Below the pieces are notes generated by a model. The model saw only the letters and a program-made list of their open reading frames with translations, made no database searches and was not told the DNA's origin. A program made the position numbers and the translations under genes. This document shows positions 9,501-19,900 of a stretch of 64,000 nt of DNA, piece by piece (the stretch's first letter is position 1; every line of letters begins with the position of its first letter). The DNA comes from Balanoglossus misakiensis (lineage: Eukaryota; Hemichordata), in contig CM082588.2 of NCBI GenBank assembly GCA_040954595.2, forward strand, positions 8,308,001 through 8,372,000, given 5' to 3'.

Positions 9501-12199
9501 TAGACTTGCCTTCCTTGATGTACTTCAATTCTGCCAGACATCGTTGATATCTCCATGTCTCTATGGTTGTCTTCAGGTTAACGTCAGATACATTGAGTTT
9601 GTGGAGCAATTCGGGTGTGATCATGTCCGCCTTAAACAGATCTCCCAGTATCCCTTGCCTGTAGTCACGCCATAGTCTCTCCACTGACTTTGATGTCTGG
9701 CATGTCAATACAACATGCAGACTACCCCGCTTGATTTCTTCAATTTGTATGTTTCCAACACTGTTGAGATGCTCTTTGACTTTTGGTAAATCGTTTTCAG
9801 AGCTGCTGTTGTTGATTATCTCATTTTCGATGAGTTCAACCTGGTCTGGAGTCAAGGTTGGGCCAGACACCTTAAGCTTAACTAGGATTTTCCCTGAAAT
9901 AACATACAAAGAGTACATTGTATTGGAATTAGTCAAATTGATATGTGTTGTACAGGATTCGAAGCAAGACCTTACACAAAATTTCAAGGACTAAATCCAC
10001 ATCCGCCTAGATAAGAATTAAGCGAGTACCTACATGTATTCACTTGATCTAAACACAACACACAGACACCAGACAGACAATACAAACAAACAAACAAACA
10101 AACAAACAAACAAACAAGCAAGCAACACAAACAAACAAACAAACAAACAAGCGAGCGAGCGAGCAAACAAACAAACAAACAAACAAACAAACAAACAAAC
10201 AAACAAAAACACAAAACAAACGCATAAACGAACATTTCCATTGCTCAACGTATGGAGAGACATCCTCGGGTACAAATGTGTTCTTAATTTAATTCAAACC
10301 TCATTTTGTTTCATTACACAACTGTATTCTACAACGATACAATAACTAGTATACAGGGACGAGTGAATATGAGCAACTATAGTTCCGTGCGTTAGCTGCT
10401 GTGCTTGGGCCACGTGCAGGCCACGTGAACCATTTCATTTGGTTTTCAGTTTGAATATTGTATGAATATTGTTTTATAAGGACAGACAAGTAATTTTCAC
10501 TAGGCGTACAAATGTACCCAATCAGCACCCTTACCCAGATTCGAGTTGTCAGTGTGTTGAACTTCATGCGTCCGTCCACCGTCAGGATTTTGCTGGCCAC
10601 CTTCACCATTATTCAGATCACTACTTTCGGACCCGTTGTTGCTAGGGACATCTTGGACTTGCTTTTCTGTTTGGCTGCCACCAGAATTCCTGGGTTGTTG
10701 GTCTTTAAGTGTTTCCTCCTTACCTAGTGCATAATAAAAATACTACAACTTACAAAACTTGGTTTTAGCTGTAATTTATTTAATAAAACAGAATATCAAT
10801 TCACCCAACAGCTGTATTTATTCATCATTTATTACACTGTTTTGATTCTCTTTAACGAAGACATTTTGTTAACTGGCAACACGTGATTCTGTTATCTGTT
10901 ATCATTCTATCTATTTATTGCAATGTATTTACCTTTGGGGGGCTCTTCTACAGGATCGACACAATCCCCAGGACAAGCAACACAACCCATGAGTTTCGTT
11001 TGGTTGTCAGATATAACACCATCCTCTGCCGATTTATGGAGTGCAGACTGCAATTCCTGTGATGTTTTCTTGGCGCGACCATATTCACTCAGAATCTCCA
11101 TAATAGCACGTGCCCACTTTTCACTTCCGCTGTCAACATTTTCGTTTGGTCCCACGTCACAGTATGGTACACCAAATAAGGGGAAGTGTTCTTTTGTGAA
11201 GTTTGCAAGACCTGATTGCCTTGGCTGTACAGTGGGCACACCAGCAGCGCAGGATAGAAGACCAATCACACCAAATGGGTCGCCTTTAGTTGTGAAGTTT
11301 ACAAGGATGTCGCACTGTTTCAAGTCTTTCTTTAACTGGTCTATCGATGTGTCGTTTGGATATAAATTGATCACTAACCAATCTGACTTCGCCATCGCCT
11401 CCAGCTGCTGCTGAATCTTCTTACATGGTGTAGACACTAAAAGTCCTTTGAACTTCCACCTTATTTCTCTGTGAAAATAACTGTAAATCTTAGCAACTTT
11501 CTCCATGCCACGAGCTGCTGCTTCGAATTCCTCCAGATCTTGTAGGTTTGAAATCGTATGCACAGATAAGACTTCGATAGTCTTACTTAAGTCTCTTTTG
11601 TTGAGCGAAATCTCGCCGACATCTTTCTTCATCCAAGGGATGTACAGAACATTCTCCACTTGTGAGTCTAGCAGAGCTCGAATCTTCATCTTCAACTCCT
11701 CATGTACTGTTGGTCCAACAGATATAATGACAGAGGACGTCTCTGCATATTCCAGCATTTCATCATCTTTGGCAGCCAAGTCTGAAGGATCGAGGTTCAT
11801 GTTTTCCGGTATGTCAGAATAGACAGGAACAAAACTCGCAGTTGGAAAAACCTCTGCTTGAATACTCTTTGCTGTACTGGCGGTTCCATCCTTACAAGCA
11901 GTACCGTATATGGTCGTAATTGGGTGATATTTCTTTAACTGTTGAAAATAGTGTTCGTGTAAAATTAACCAATCACTTGTCGGCTTCCCCTCTTTGATTG
12001 GGAGAATCAACTCCACTCTATGACGCCTTGCTTCTTCAACTTCTTTGTCAGAAGCCTGTAACGCCAAGAAGTAAACCTGGTTGTTTCCATCAGCAAGATC
12101 GATGGCCAATTGTCTCTCAGTAAGACATGTTGCAATATTGCGACTTCTCGGCCACCACTCCTCTCCGACAACCAACAAACGATTCTTCACCTTTGCCAT
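5299..12199 (-). CDS. Gene 1: GT-B-like / TRADD-N / coiled-coil / IFIT-like TPR protein (8 exons, 1327 aa)
   Basis: Coding exons, 5' to 3' on the minus strand: 12199-10933, 10723-10535, 9893-9510, 9169-9083, 8859-8545, 8235-7825, 7267-7155 and 6516-5299. Every junction keeps the frame and the summed length is a multiple of three. Start is ATG at 12199 in a good context (A at -3, G at +4). The preceding TTCTCAATTAG looks like a splice acceptor, so an upstream untranslated exon is possible. GT-B half of class A, shared with gene 4; TPR C-terminus of the type in genes 3 and 5; thus a recombinant. The predicted protein is cytosolic, with no signal peptide or membrane span. Its role is inferred as an intracellular immune or death-signalling receptor from the TRADD-N and IFIT-like parts. 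The exon model is firm and the function is not. Confidence 0.8.
6617..6818. mobile_element. Intronic hairpin MITE, gene 1 copy
   Basis: The terminal inverted repeats are GGTAGCTAAAAACGATAA and TTATCGTTTATAGCCACC. The arms pair through GATCTCCCGATTTC and CCCCACTGACACATAAA to a short loop near 6710. The element lies in the intron between exons 7 and 8. The same element is in the same intron of all five genes, so insertion preceded the duplications. Confidence 0.8.
7155..7267 (-). other. Gene 1 exon 7: short conserved segment with tandem acceptors
   Basis: Residues 885-922, with the conserved core SYEEILQRFPCHFTWKLEEF. Two AG acceptors 9 bp apart are in frame in this gene (ATTAG|AATTTTCAG|TT). 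I used the downstream one; the upstream one would add three residues. The exon ends GAG|GTGAGG, phase 0. I do not recognise the segment. Confidence 0.6.
7825..8235 (-). other. Gene 1 exon 6: coiled coil
   Basis: Residues 748-884. After MKRLVNQNGVNILKTGTKGS, a heptad-like stretch runs from NENKEIRELLQAKK through LLKEMLESNETEI to VRQLRQTIDELQ. This could mediate oligomerisation. The short stretch before the donor (PPVDKNIEG) varies by one or two codons between genes. Confidence 0.7.
8545..8859 (-). other. Gene 1 exon 5: unrecognised ~105-aa domain
   Basis: Residues 643-747. Alternating hydrophobic strands and turns (SAVVSVETDRSVYATRQNR, GGSGTLEAEIDVDVGD, PIVLLIKIQRP) followed by LLDERPEVLGVLGIRRC and LPEGETFRYD suggest a beta-rich fold. 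I do not recognise the family. It is strongly conserved among the five genes, with a single-codon insertion in gene 2. Confidence 0.65.
9083..9169 (-). other. Gene 1 exon 4: short cysteine motif segment
   Basis: Residues 614-642. The core VCGLCGEKC gives C-x2-C-x3-C and is followed by TEPGEMLTKQ. In gene 5 the same place reads CGENCTELGEML. All three cysteines are kept in every copy. Three closely spaced Cys could bind metal with a partner residue or act as a redox or palmitoylation site; I cannot choose. The exon is 87 bp and phase 1 at both ends. Confidence 0.65.
9510..9893 (-). other. Gene 1 exon 3: TRADD-N-like domain
   Basis: Residues 486-613. The pattern is a beta strand (ILVKLKVSG), a helix (LTPDQVELIENEI), GNIQIEEIKRGS, a strand (LHVVLTCQT), a helix starting SVERLWRDYRQG, then ADMITPELLHKLNVSDV and a final helix WRYQRCLAELKYI. 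This fits the ferredoxin-like TRADD N-terminal family, an adaptor fold in TNF-receptor signalling also reported in invertebrate and bacterial conflict proteins. The downstream donor is GAAG|GCAAGT, a GC donor, in all five genes. Assignment is by pattern only. Confidence 0.7.
10084..10208. repeat. (CAAA)n microsatellite in gene 1 intron 2
   Basis: An interrupted CAAA array with CAAG and GAGC variants lies in the intron between the linker and TRADD-N exons. Open frames reading Cys-Leu-Phe-Val repeats here are products of the repeat and not genes. Matching arrays are in genes 2 and 4, and none in genes 3 and 5. Confidence 0.9.
10535..10723 (-). other. Gene 1 exon 2: polar low-complexity linker
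   Basis: Residues 423-485, rich in Gly, Ser, Asn, Gln, Asp and Glu, with GEGGQQNP conserved in all copies. It probably forms a flexible hinge between the GT-B-like and TRADD-N-like domains. Both introns are phase 1. Genes 3 and 5 have a distinct version (EKETVRDQGQR and TLKSKLG in place of the 1/2/4 form). Confidence 0.75.
10933..12199 (-). other. Gene 1 exon 1: GT-B glycosyltransferase-like domain, probably inactive
   Basis: Residues 1-422. The N-terminal half has a Rossmann-like opening (KNRLLVVGEEWWPRSRN) and GTACKDGTASTAKSIQ near 99-114. The C-terminal half has the GT4-like signature KGDPFGVIGLLSCAAGVP at about 305-322. In GT4 enzymes this region carries EX7E, used in nucleotide-sugar binding and catalysis. 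Here the first Glu is Asp307 and the second position is Leu315, so catalysis is doubtful. A sugar- or nucleotide-binding sensor role is more likely. Two Cys pairs close the exon (CVACPGDC). All five genes share the N-terminal ~155 residues almost identically, then split into two sequence classes. Confidence 0.75.
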
Positions 12200-12378
12200 T
12201 TCTAATTGAGAATAAAATATGTTCGTGTTTATACAATATTTCCACGGCTCATCGAAAGAGGAATGCTATGGAAGGTACAATCATTATTGCTGCAGACTCC
12301 TTGGCCTGCTACTCGGTGGACTGTCTGTCTCACAAAGCTCAGAGTGAGTGGTAATATTTCGGATTCGCCGAAACAGTG
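12200..12378 (-). promoter_or_regulatory. Conserved 5' flank of gene 1
   Basis: This block immediately 5' of the start codon is shared with genes 3, 4 and 5 (39000-39180, 51209-51400, 63251-63440) but not gene 2. It includes TATAAACACGAACAT on the minus strand and a GAAAGAGGAA motif that weakly resembles an interferon-response element. A promoter or first untranslated exon is likely by position only. Confidence 0.35.
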
Positions 12379-12540
12379 GAATATAACACACCATGCAGTG
12401 AACCCTCGATCGTGATTCGTCAAAACGCCGTCACGTGACCTTAGTCATTTCGAACTGTTCTCTAGGGCATCAGTTCGATCGGTTTCTGCCCGGTACTGTT
12501 GCCCCGTCTTTATATAATTCCGTGTTTGGTGTGTTACAAA

Positions 12541-12727
12541 ACACATGATGACTGACATATTCGGGCAACAGTGTATTTTTGATGACCTCGGGACTGCCAG
12601 TCACACTAAAACAGTCTGTTTTCCCTCGGGCTATGCCCTCGGGGAAAACAAGACTGTTTTAGTTGTGACTAGCAGTGCCCTCGGTCATCAAAATACACTG
12701 TTGCCCTCATTGTCAGTCATCATGTGT
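12541..12727. mobile_element. Foldback element upstream of gene 1
   Basis: Long inverted arms begin ACACATGATGACTGACA and end TGTCAGTCATCATGTGT, with internal pairing of CAACAGTGTATTTT and ACTAAAACAGTCT. It lies within a ~350-bp insertion relative to genes 3 and 5. A copy with an internal deletion is at 51563-51722, upstream of gene 4. Confidence 0.7.
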
Positions 12728-13524
12728 ATATTGTAATGGACACACGTGTTGATACACGAAACATTTCAAACATAGCTTTTCTTAAATAAGGTAAATGAAT
12801 AGGAAAGGTCGCAGGTAACTATTTTGAGGTCTTGATATTTTATAACATGGCACTTTATAAGTCGCCTGTTCGTTTGTCTTAAATTCTACTATTAATAATT
12901 TTGTCAACCCATTTGGTAAGAATATGTGTTGCATGTGTAATGCCGTTTAAGTCGCTGTTGCCAGCAAAATAAAACTGGCATTTTCTCCACGTGATATGAA
13001 TATGAGATAAAATAGTCCCTGCTGAAAGAGTGTTAAAGTGAAGACTTTTCTTTATTTTGAATTCGCGTTTCTATCACGACCAATACTAAAAAAATTGCAT
13101 TGATATATCGCAGTACTGTGTTTTGTAAACACGTCACCGGCATTTTCATGAGTACATATGCAAATAACAATAACATGGAACTACTTTCTACTTGTAAACA
13201 TTGAACGCCATGAATGCTAGAGCGGTGCATTATGACCAGTGAAACGCGGTGATTATATCATTATTTGGTTTGTTACATGTATATGCTTGATCCTACCAAC
13301 TTTCTTAAGTTGAATAACATTATTTAGTTGTCGACCTCAAAACAACGAAAATTACTCGTTATCGCCAGTCTTCTAGAATTGCAGATGCAATCTCTCGCTG
13401 GCGACTGAATAACTGACCCAAAATGACCTCATTTGCATACTAATGACTACGTATATAACTTGGCTAAAAAACAGAACGTCGGCGGGTTGCTTATGACTGT
13501 CGCGTCAATCTACATAAAATCAAG

Positions 13525-13707
13525 ATGAAACGATCGAAACTTTTAATTTTCGTCAATTTTCGAGACAATAATAATAACAGACTTCCATGCCATCTGCATA
13601 CTTTTTGTGTGGACGGTACAGAAGTGACTCGCTGTGCCAGTCCATATATTTTCACTATAGAAAACAGTAGCATTGAGGAGTGCAAGAAAAGTGCTGACTC
13701 AGCATAG
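13525..13707 (+). other. Possible small ORF or exon, 60 aa, repeated in the intergenic duplicon
   Basis: The frame starts MKRSKLLIFVNFRDNNNNRL and includes CHLHTFCVDGTEVTRC. Relatives start at 39974 and 52513 but change frame or stop before the same C-terminus. Upstream there is an octamer ATTTGCAT (13431-13438) and TATATAA (13452-13458), a promoter-like pair. The TATA is absent in the other copies because of a short indel. It could be a decayed exon or a chance frame. Confidence 0.2.
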
Positions 13708-14672
13708 TCCACAAGGTTTTAGACCATCTTATTTCAAAAATGTTGCATAGGAACTCCCAATTTCTCTCTATTTTTGTTTTAAAAATTCATTGATATAAAA
13801 TATATTTTAAAAACAAGAACATTACGATATTACAAAATAAGTAAAACCTTAAAAATGAAACATTTCTGTTCCTCAGATTTTGGTAGACTTTTAATATGTT
13901 ATTAAGGAGATTCAATATTACAGAAAAACCGTTGATAAACCTTTTGTTGCATTTTTAGGGTAAGGTCCTTTTATTTCATAAGTGCAGCCAACTATTAGGC
14001 CGAACACAGTATATATCAAATCCATACTCTGGTTCATTTGAGGCCACCACCCCCTAAGCGACAATGCGTCATCGACCTCCTGTGCAAACAACCAGAAAGA
14101 GGTCAGCGATATACACAAAGGGTTTCTCACTCAATTGTGGCATTCGAAAGTGAAAGAATGTGAAGTGAAAAAAAGTGCAACACTCGACTGTCAAATAGTA
14201 AAGAAAGCGAACATTTATGGAAGACTCAGTTCCAAGGTCATTAGTATTACACTGGTAGCATTGCTGATATTCTGTCGATAAATTCACAGTGTGTACAACA
14301 AAATTGACGTCAAAATATATTGATTCAAAAGGTCAACCGAGTTCAGACCAACCTCCCACAAACAGAACAAAACTGTGCAGATCGCGTTACTCATGAGGAA
14401 TCACAAAATTATATCACTTCCTTCAAGTCTTTAACGACCTTAAGATTCCAATTCCACATTTCAAACTCCAGAGTACGTGACCCAGTATACCATTACCTGT
14501 GAACGTTTTACCCAACCATTTGAAATGTATTTCTCATTTCTTGAAGTCAGTCGATAGACATGGCAGCTACATTTTCTGTACTGAAATCATATTGCACTCT
14601 CCCAACTTTAAGATTGTGAACGGCCTGGCCTTAAAAGTTTAGTTTCTCTTTTGCAGACTCATGGTCCAGGTT

Positions 14673-14730
14673 AGCTGTTCCGCCGGGGGGGAGGTGACAT
14701 GTTATTTCCCCTCCCCCCGGCGGAACAGCT
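14673..14730. repeat. GC-rich perfect palindrome in the intergenic duplicon
   Basis: Arms AGCTGTTCCGCCGGGGGG and CCCCCCGGCGGAACAGCT flank a short AT-containing loop. Degenerate counterparts occur at 41155-41213 and 53729-53795, where the loop and poly-G lengths differ. It is probably a small foldback repeat that mutates quickly. Confidence 0.6.
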
Positions 14731-16387
14731 GCGTTTCCACAGCTAGGTCCAGGTCAAAGAAAGTGTACACTATATGTGTGTTACTTACCTGTTGATTTGC
14801 ACAGAATCGTGATTCGGTTTAATAGAACGTTCTCCCTTTGTGATTAAATGTGTCCAATAGTGTCAGGCACATCAAGTGAACGCGAGAAAAGTGATTCACA
14901 GGTGAACATGTACCGTGTTGTTGATTCGTACAAATTGCGGAAAAGAACAGTTACAGCCACAACATACTTTTAGCGACGCCATTGGTGCCAAGCCCAGTTT
15001 GACCAAAACGAGGCTGGTTTCCAGGTCATTCGTGACAGGGCACATCAGGCGTTTGAAGCATAGACAGTAGAGGGGGAAGATGTCTATGTTTGAAGTCTTT
15101 TTTTTTATAACAAGCGACTCGGACATGGAGGGGTGGGGGGGGGCAAGGTAGAGCTGGTGGACGTCGACCCTGCGTTTCTCTGATTGTGAATCTCCAAATA
15201 AGGAGAGATGATATAAAATCTATATGCAACTCTGCATGAATTATGATCAGTGTTTACGTCTTTTCGTTGGACATTTCATGTGCAGTAGGCCTATAGGGGC
15301 CTAGATCGATTCAATACATGAACTAATTGAATAAATTTAAAACATAACACAAACTGCGCAAAATAGCGGTCGTGACATTTTAATCGCGACCAACGATATT
15401 TATTTTACTAAAAATCATAAACGATGTTTGTTGTACTAAAACAGGCTGTATTGATAAACCTGATACTAAGGATTTCATCATATGGCTTGGGCACTTTCAA
15501 CAAGAAGCTGTATTTAATATATGCAAGAAAAAAATGGGCAAACGTTATAGACCACAGCTAGATGAAATAAAATCTTTGATCATAAAACCACCTTGCTATT
15601 ATGTGTTTACCTAAACATTGATTCTGTCGCCCAGTTTTGTTTACAAAATCCCAATCAATTTGACTTCAGGGCAGAACGTTTTCTATTCTGTGCCATTACA
15701 TTTTACAAATATCATCCCATAAGCGCATAATCTTATGACTGTACAAGAAATGGAGTGGTATGAAAATTACATTACATTGTATTTGTTTTCAAATTTCACC
15801 ACTGTATGAAAGAAAAGTCAACACATCCCCTGAATATTTACCACTACATATTTTTGTTGTTCTAAATGTACATCTTAAATAACATGGATGTTGATATGCA
15901 AATAATTGCTATACAATAAACGCGACAAAAGAAATAAGACAGCACACACTGCACCAAACCTCAAAATGAACCAATGACAATCAAGATATTTACTCAGAAA
16001 ATCAATCATATAAAACTGTCGGCAAAACAGGCAATCAACACATTGGTACTGTGACACTATAGTTTACACCACAAGAAAACAGCTGAATCATTTTGTCATC
16101 TCTTGGTACTTGCGTTTTTCTAAAAATGAAAAATTCCTGTGACAAAATGAATTTTTCAGAGTAAAGTATGTACAATGTTTACACAAATGCTTCATTCTTA
16201 CAAATACAAAAAAAACAACAACAGTTGAACACGTTCTACAACTGAACCGATACATGAGAAAACTATCTGCATATATTGGCGAAATAAATCCAAAAGTAAT
16301 GAACAGTGCAAACACAAAAAACTAATTCAAATTCATCTCCTGTAGAGCAGACACGTGGTTAAATGACACACAATCTATATATCCACA

Positions 16388-16980
16388 CACACAATATTTA
16401 CTGTGTTATAAGGAAAGCCAAATAACAAATTGTAAATAATATATAACGCTTTGAAACATTGAAAGCTAGAATTGTCGATTTCCAAGACAACTCCAAAACG
16501 TTGCTAACAGTCAAAATGAACATTTCAGGAAACATTTCTAAAATAAGACTTTTCACTGCAGAGTATGTAGTTGGTTGAAATGTGACGGAAGCAACCACAA
16601 GATCGTTACAAATAATTCTTAAAACACACGGTATAAACGATACATCCCTCGATTGTTGATTCAAAATGATGTATGCTCACAAATTTGACTGACCAAGCCA
16701 CTTTCCCCAGCTATACTCAAAGCCACATATGAACGTGTACATTATTGTGAACTTTCAACCTTTGAGGGGTCGGTTTTGGTTGATTGGACAAAATGACAAA
16801 CGTATTATTACTATGGACAAACAATATAGGGCAAAATTACTGAAATAACATGCATGTTGCAGGAGGCCTGTAGTTGGTTAACATGCTTGAGGCTTCCAGG
16901 AAATCGTTGTTTTTTGGTATCCCTAAATGATTTATTTCATCACTTTCTAATTAGTAATTTTCTTTACTACTGATTACAAG
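16388..16980 (-). other. 3' flank of gene 2 with a conserved open frame
   Basis: A minus-strand frame at 16398-16664 (core CNDLVVASVTFQPTTYSAVK and FPEMFILTVSNVLELSW) is also open in unit 4 at 43878-44141, with a frame-preserving 3-bp indel. In units 3 and 5 the same place carries a stop. It is either a small exon or gene 3' of the receptor, or simply conserved 3' untranslated sequence. The gene 2 stop codon lies upstream and is not in frame with it. Confidence 0.3.
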
Positions 16981-19900
16981 TTAAATTGGTTTATTCTGTT
17001 CAGATAACCTTGCTTTGTCCTCCTGTGCATACTTGCCCAAGGAATACTCCAGACCACAGGCTTCTGTTATGTTTAGGTATTTTAGTGCATTGGCAGAGTC
17101 ATCTTGTGCTTGGTAAACGTGGGCAAGATGATAACATGCCCATAGTATGTAATATGGGTCAGAGAGGGTGCTGATCAGATGGGTATATATTTCACATGCA
17201 TCACTGTACTGTTTCAAGTATCTTAGGGCAGCGGCCTTCAAGATAGAAGCAGCGGGATACAAACCACCTGCATATGCAACTGCTTTGTCGGAACACTCTA
17301 TTGCTTTTAGCAGGCACTGACGATTTCTTTCTATCGGATTGTGTTCGTATTTGGCCACGTATGTGACTCCTAGTTTAAACGCGAAAATTGGATTGTCTGG
17401 ATCTTGTGCTGCAGCATTGTGAATAACTCGCAGTGCTTTTTCGAAGTCTCCAACATTGCTGTGGCAGTAATAACGACGTGCAGAATCCACCGCGAAAGGG
17501 GATAAAGGGGTTAATTCGAGTGCTTTCTGGATGAGTTGACCTGCTTCTTCATAGCGACCTTCAGCGACTGACAGCTTACTTAAAAGTGCCAAAGCATAGC
17601 TGTGATGGGCATTTTTCTTAAGAACTCTCTCAAGCAAATTTCTTTCTTGTGCCATTATTTGTAAGGCTTCCTTACATTTTGAATTTCCATAGACACGAGA
17701 ATGTTTTCGTGAAAGAGAGAATGCTTGCCAAAGCAGCCAATCTGTTTGTTCTGGAAGTTCTACTAAAGCACGATCAAAGCTATCAATTCCCCCATCAAAC
17801 GTTTTTTTGTCAAAATAAGTCAGAGAGACACCATTGTGAGCATATACATACGCTTTCTGTTTCCCTGACAATTTATCAAGTGACAAAGTTGCTATCAACT
17901 TAAGCGTTTCATCAACTCTCTCCATCTCAGCCGATATGAAATGAACCCATGCTTTATCTGCAAGAAGAACCAACTTATCACCAAGTGGACCATCGTCGTC
18001 ACCATCACATCTGTCAAGTTCTTTCTGGTTGTCGGTGAGGGCGTCATCAAACCACTTCAAAGCGGCACTTGGATCTCTCTTGTCTTCCGATCTCAGTTTG
18101 GACACGTACAGGTAACCTTTGAGAGCTTTATGGGGAACTGGAGAGAACGCCTGGTTGTGATATTTAAGGTTGCTGTCCAATTTGCACTGTATGACCTACA
18201 GTAAATGGAAAGGCATGTTACAGTGTCATGTGAAAACCCAGGTGCTTGTACAGATGCTATGTTGTTATTTTATTAATTGTATTTAAGATAGCTAAAAACG
18301 ATAAGATCTCCCAATTTCACGTTATACGAACGCTCACACTATGTTCAGGCGTATACCCCACTGACACATAAACAGATAAAGAAATCTCTTTATGTGTCAG
18401 TGGGGTATAGGCCCGATCGGGAGATCGTCTAAGCTACTGATTTATCGTTTATAGCCACCTTCCAATTAATAAAATACCTGTGTGTGAAAACATCAGACGC
18501 ATGATTGGAATGAAATAAGAAGATGTGATTGATGAAAAAACTCTACGGTGGTCTCATTAACTCACTTGACAACAATTTTTTTTTAAATATACCACTTTAA
18601 ATGATGCGAAAACTGGATATTCAGCATGTTGCTTCTTATGTTACAGTTTCTGTCATTATTAACATCCAAGTGGAATAGGAGTTCGACATATACAAACATT
18701 TTTTCATGAAATTCCAACAATTAAGGTATATCTGTTATGAACCGCTTTAAAAGTTCATAAACTGTACAAAATGTACTTCAAATACGCAAATACATGTCCT
18801 CACCTCAAAACTCTCGTCACAAAATTCTTCGAGTTTCCAGGTAAAGTGGCAGGGAAATCTCTGCAGTATTTCTTCATAGGACTTTGCTGTATGCTTCAAT
18901 CCCGTTATGTGTGTGAACGAAAATTCTATTGAATAGTAAAAACAATTTGGGTTATAAACTGAGTTCGTGATTTAAATTTTAAATAATTGAGATTGGTCTA
19001 TTCAAATGAGCCCAACATTTTGGGAGAGAGTTGAGTTGTATCAACCAGTGAATGCAATATATTGGTCAGCGCAACAACGTAAATTGTCCACCAAAAGAAA
19101 CTAAAACAACCAAAATATCCGGCCTCAATATTGAGCGATTTTGTTCCTTCAGTTTATTGAAGTGATTTTATTTTGGTAAAATCAAGTGAAAGTGACGGAA
19201 ACTAATAATTTAGTTGTAAAATAAATATGTCGGACCATGTTAAGTATAATCATTTTGCATGGAAGGTCAATTACAGGAAAAGGGTCCGGAAAAAAACAAA
19301 GTGAAAAAGGAAGTTTTTTAGACCGAACTCTGAAATTCGCTTTTGTTCCTGGACACATGACTATAATTGAAATAAATTCGGCCAATAATCGAATTTGTTG
19401 GGAGCATATTTTGTTTATTTGGAGCAGATGATACAACGGATGGATAGATATGTTGCAGATAACTGCATTACCTTCGATGTTTTTGTCTACAGGTGGCGCA
19501 ATTGTTTTCGTTTCCTTAAGTTCATCGATAGTCTGATGTAACTGTCGGATGTTGTCTTTCAGCTTGGTATTTGTCGTGAGTAGTTTGGAACTTTGAGTTT
19601 CACTGCTTTCCAGCATTTCCTTCAGAAGCCCACGTGACTGCTCACTTTCTTCACTTTTCCCCTTAAGGATCGTATATTCCATCTTCTTGGATTGTAGTAG
19701 TTCTCGAATCTCCTTGTTTTCGTTAAAGAGCGAAGTGATGACAGAGAGATAGTTGTCTGTCGAGATTGGTTCCAAAACACGAGTAGCTCCTTCTTTTGAT
19801 AAAGATTCCGTCAGAATCTTGTCCGACTCTTTGGTGCCAGTGTTCAAGATGTTGACGCCATTTTGATTGACCAATCTCTTCATTTCTGATGAAAATGTGA

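Larger units (their letters stand above)
12728..16387. repeat. Intergenic duplicon between genes 1 and 2
   Basis: No complete gene is supported. The block is collinear with 39190-44444 and 51725-56753, with small and large indels. It contains a degenerate plus-strand open frame (13525-13707), a GC-rich palindrome (14673-14730), an empty site for the 208-bp element of unit 4 (GTTTT, 15678-15682) and a hydrophobic minus-strand frame (15875-16057). The last is altered in other units, and I regard all of these as probably non-coding. Confidence 0.5.

Noticed and set aside
9984-10345. Open frames on both strands with Cys-Leu-Phe-Val or Asn-Lys-Gln-Thr repeats
   Set aside because: They are read-throughs of the CAAA microsatellite in an intron; the same occurs at 21555-21821.
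10923-11414. Long plus-strand open frame opposite gene 1 exon 1 (and similar ones opposite the other GT-B exons)
   Set aside because: These are shadow frames of a conserved minus-strand exon; they have no start context or independent conservation.
15875-16057. Hydrophobic minus-strand frame (FILRFGAVCAVLFLLSRLLY) as a membrane protein
   Set aside because: The counterparts at 42897-43142 and 54850-55139 differ in start, stop and frame; it looks like repeated spacer and not a gene.
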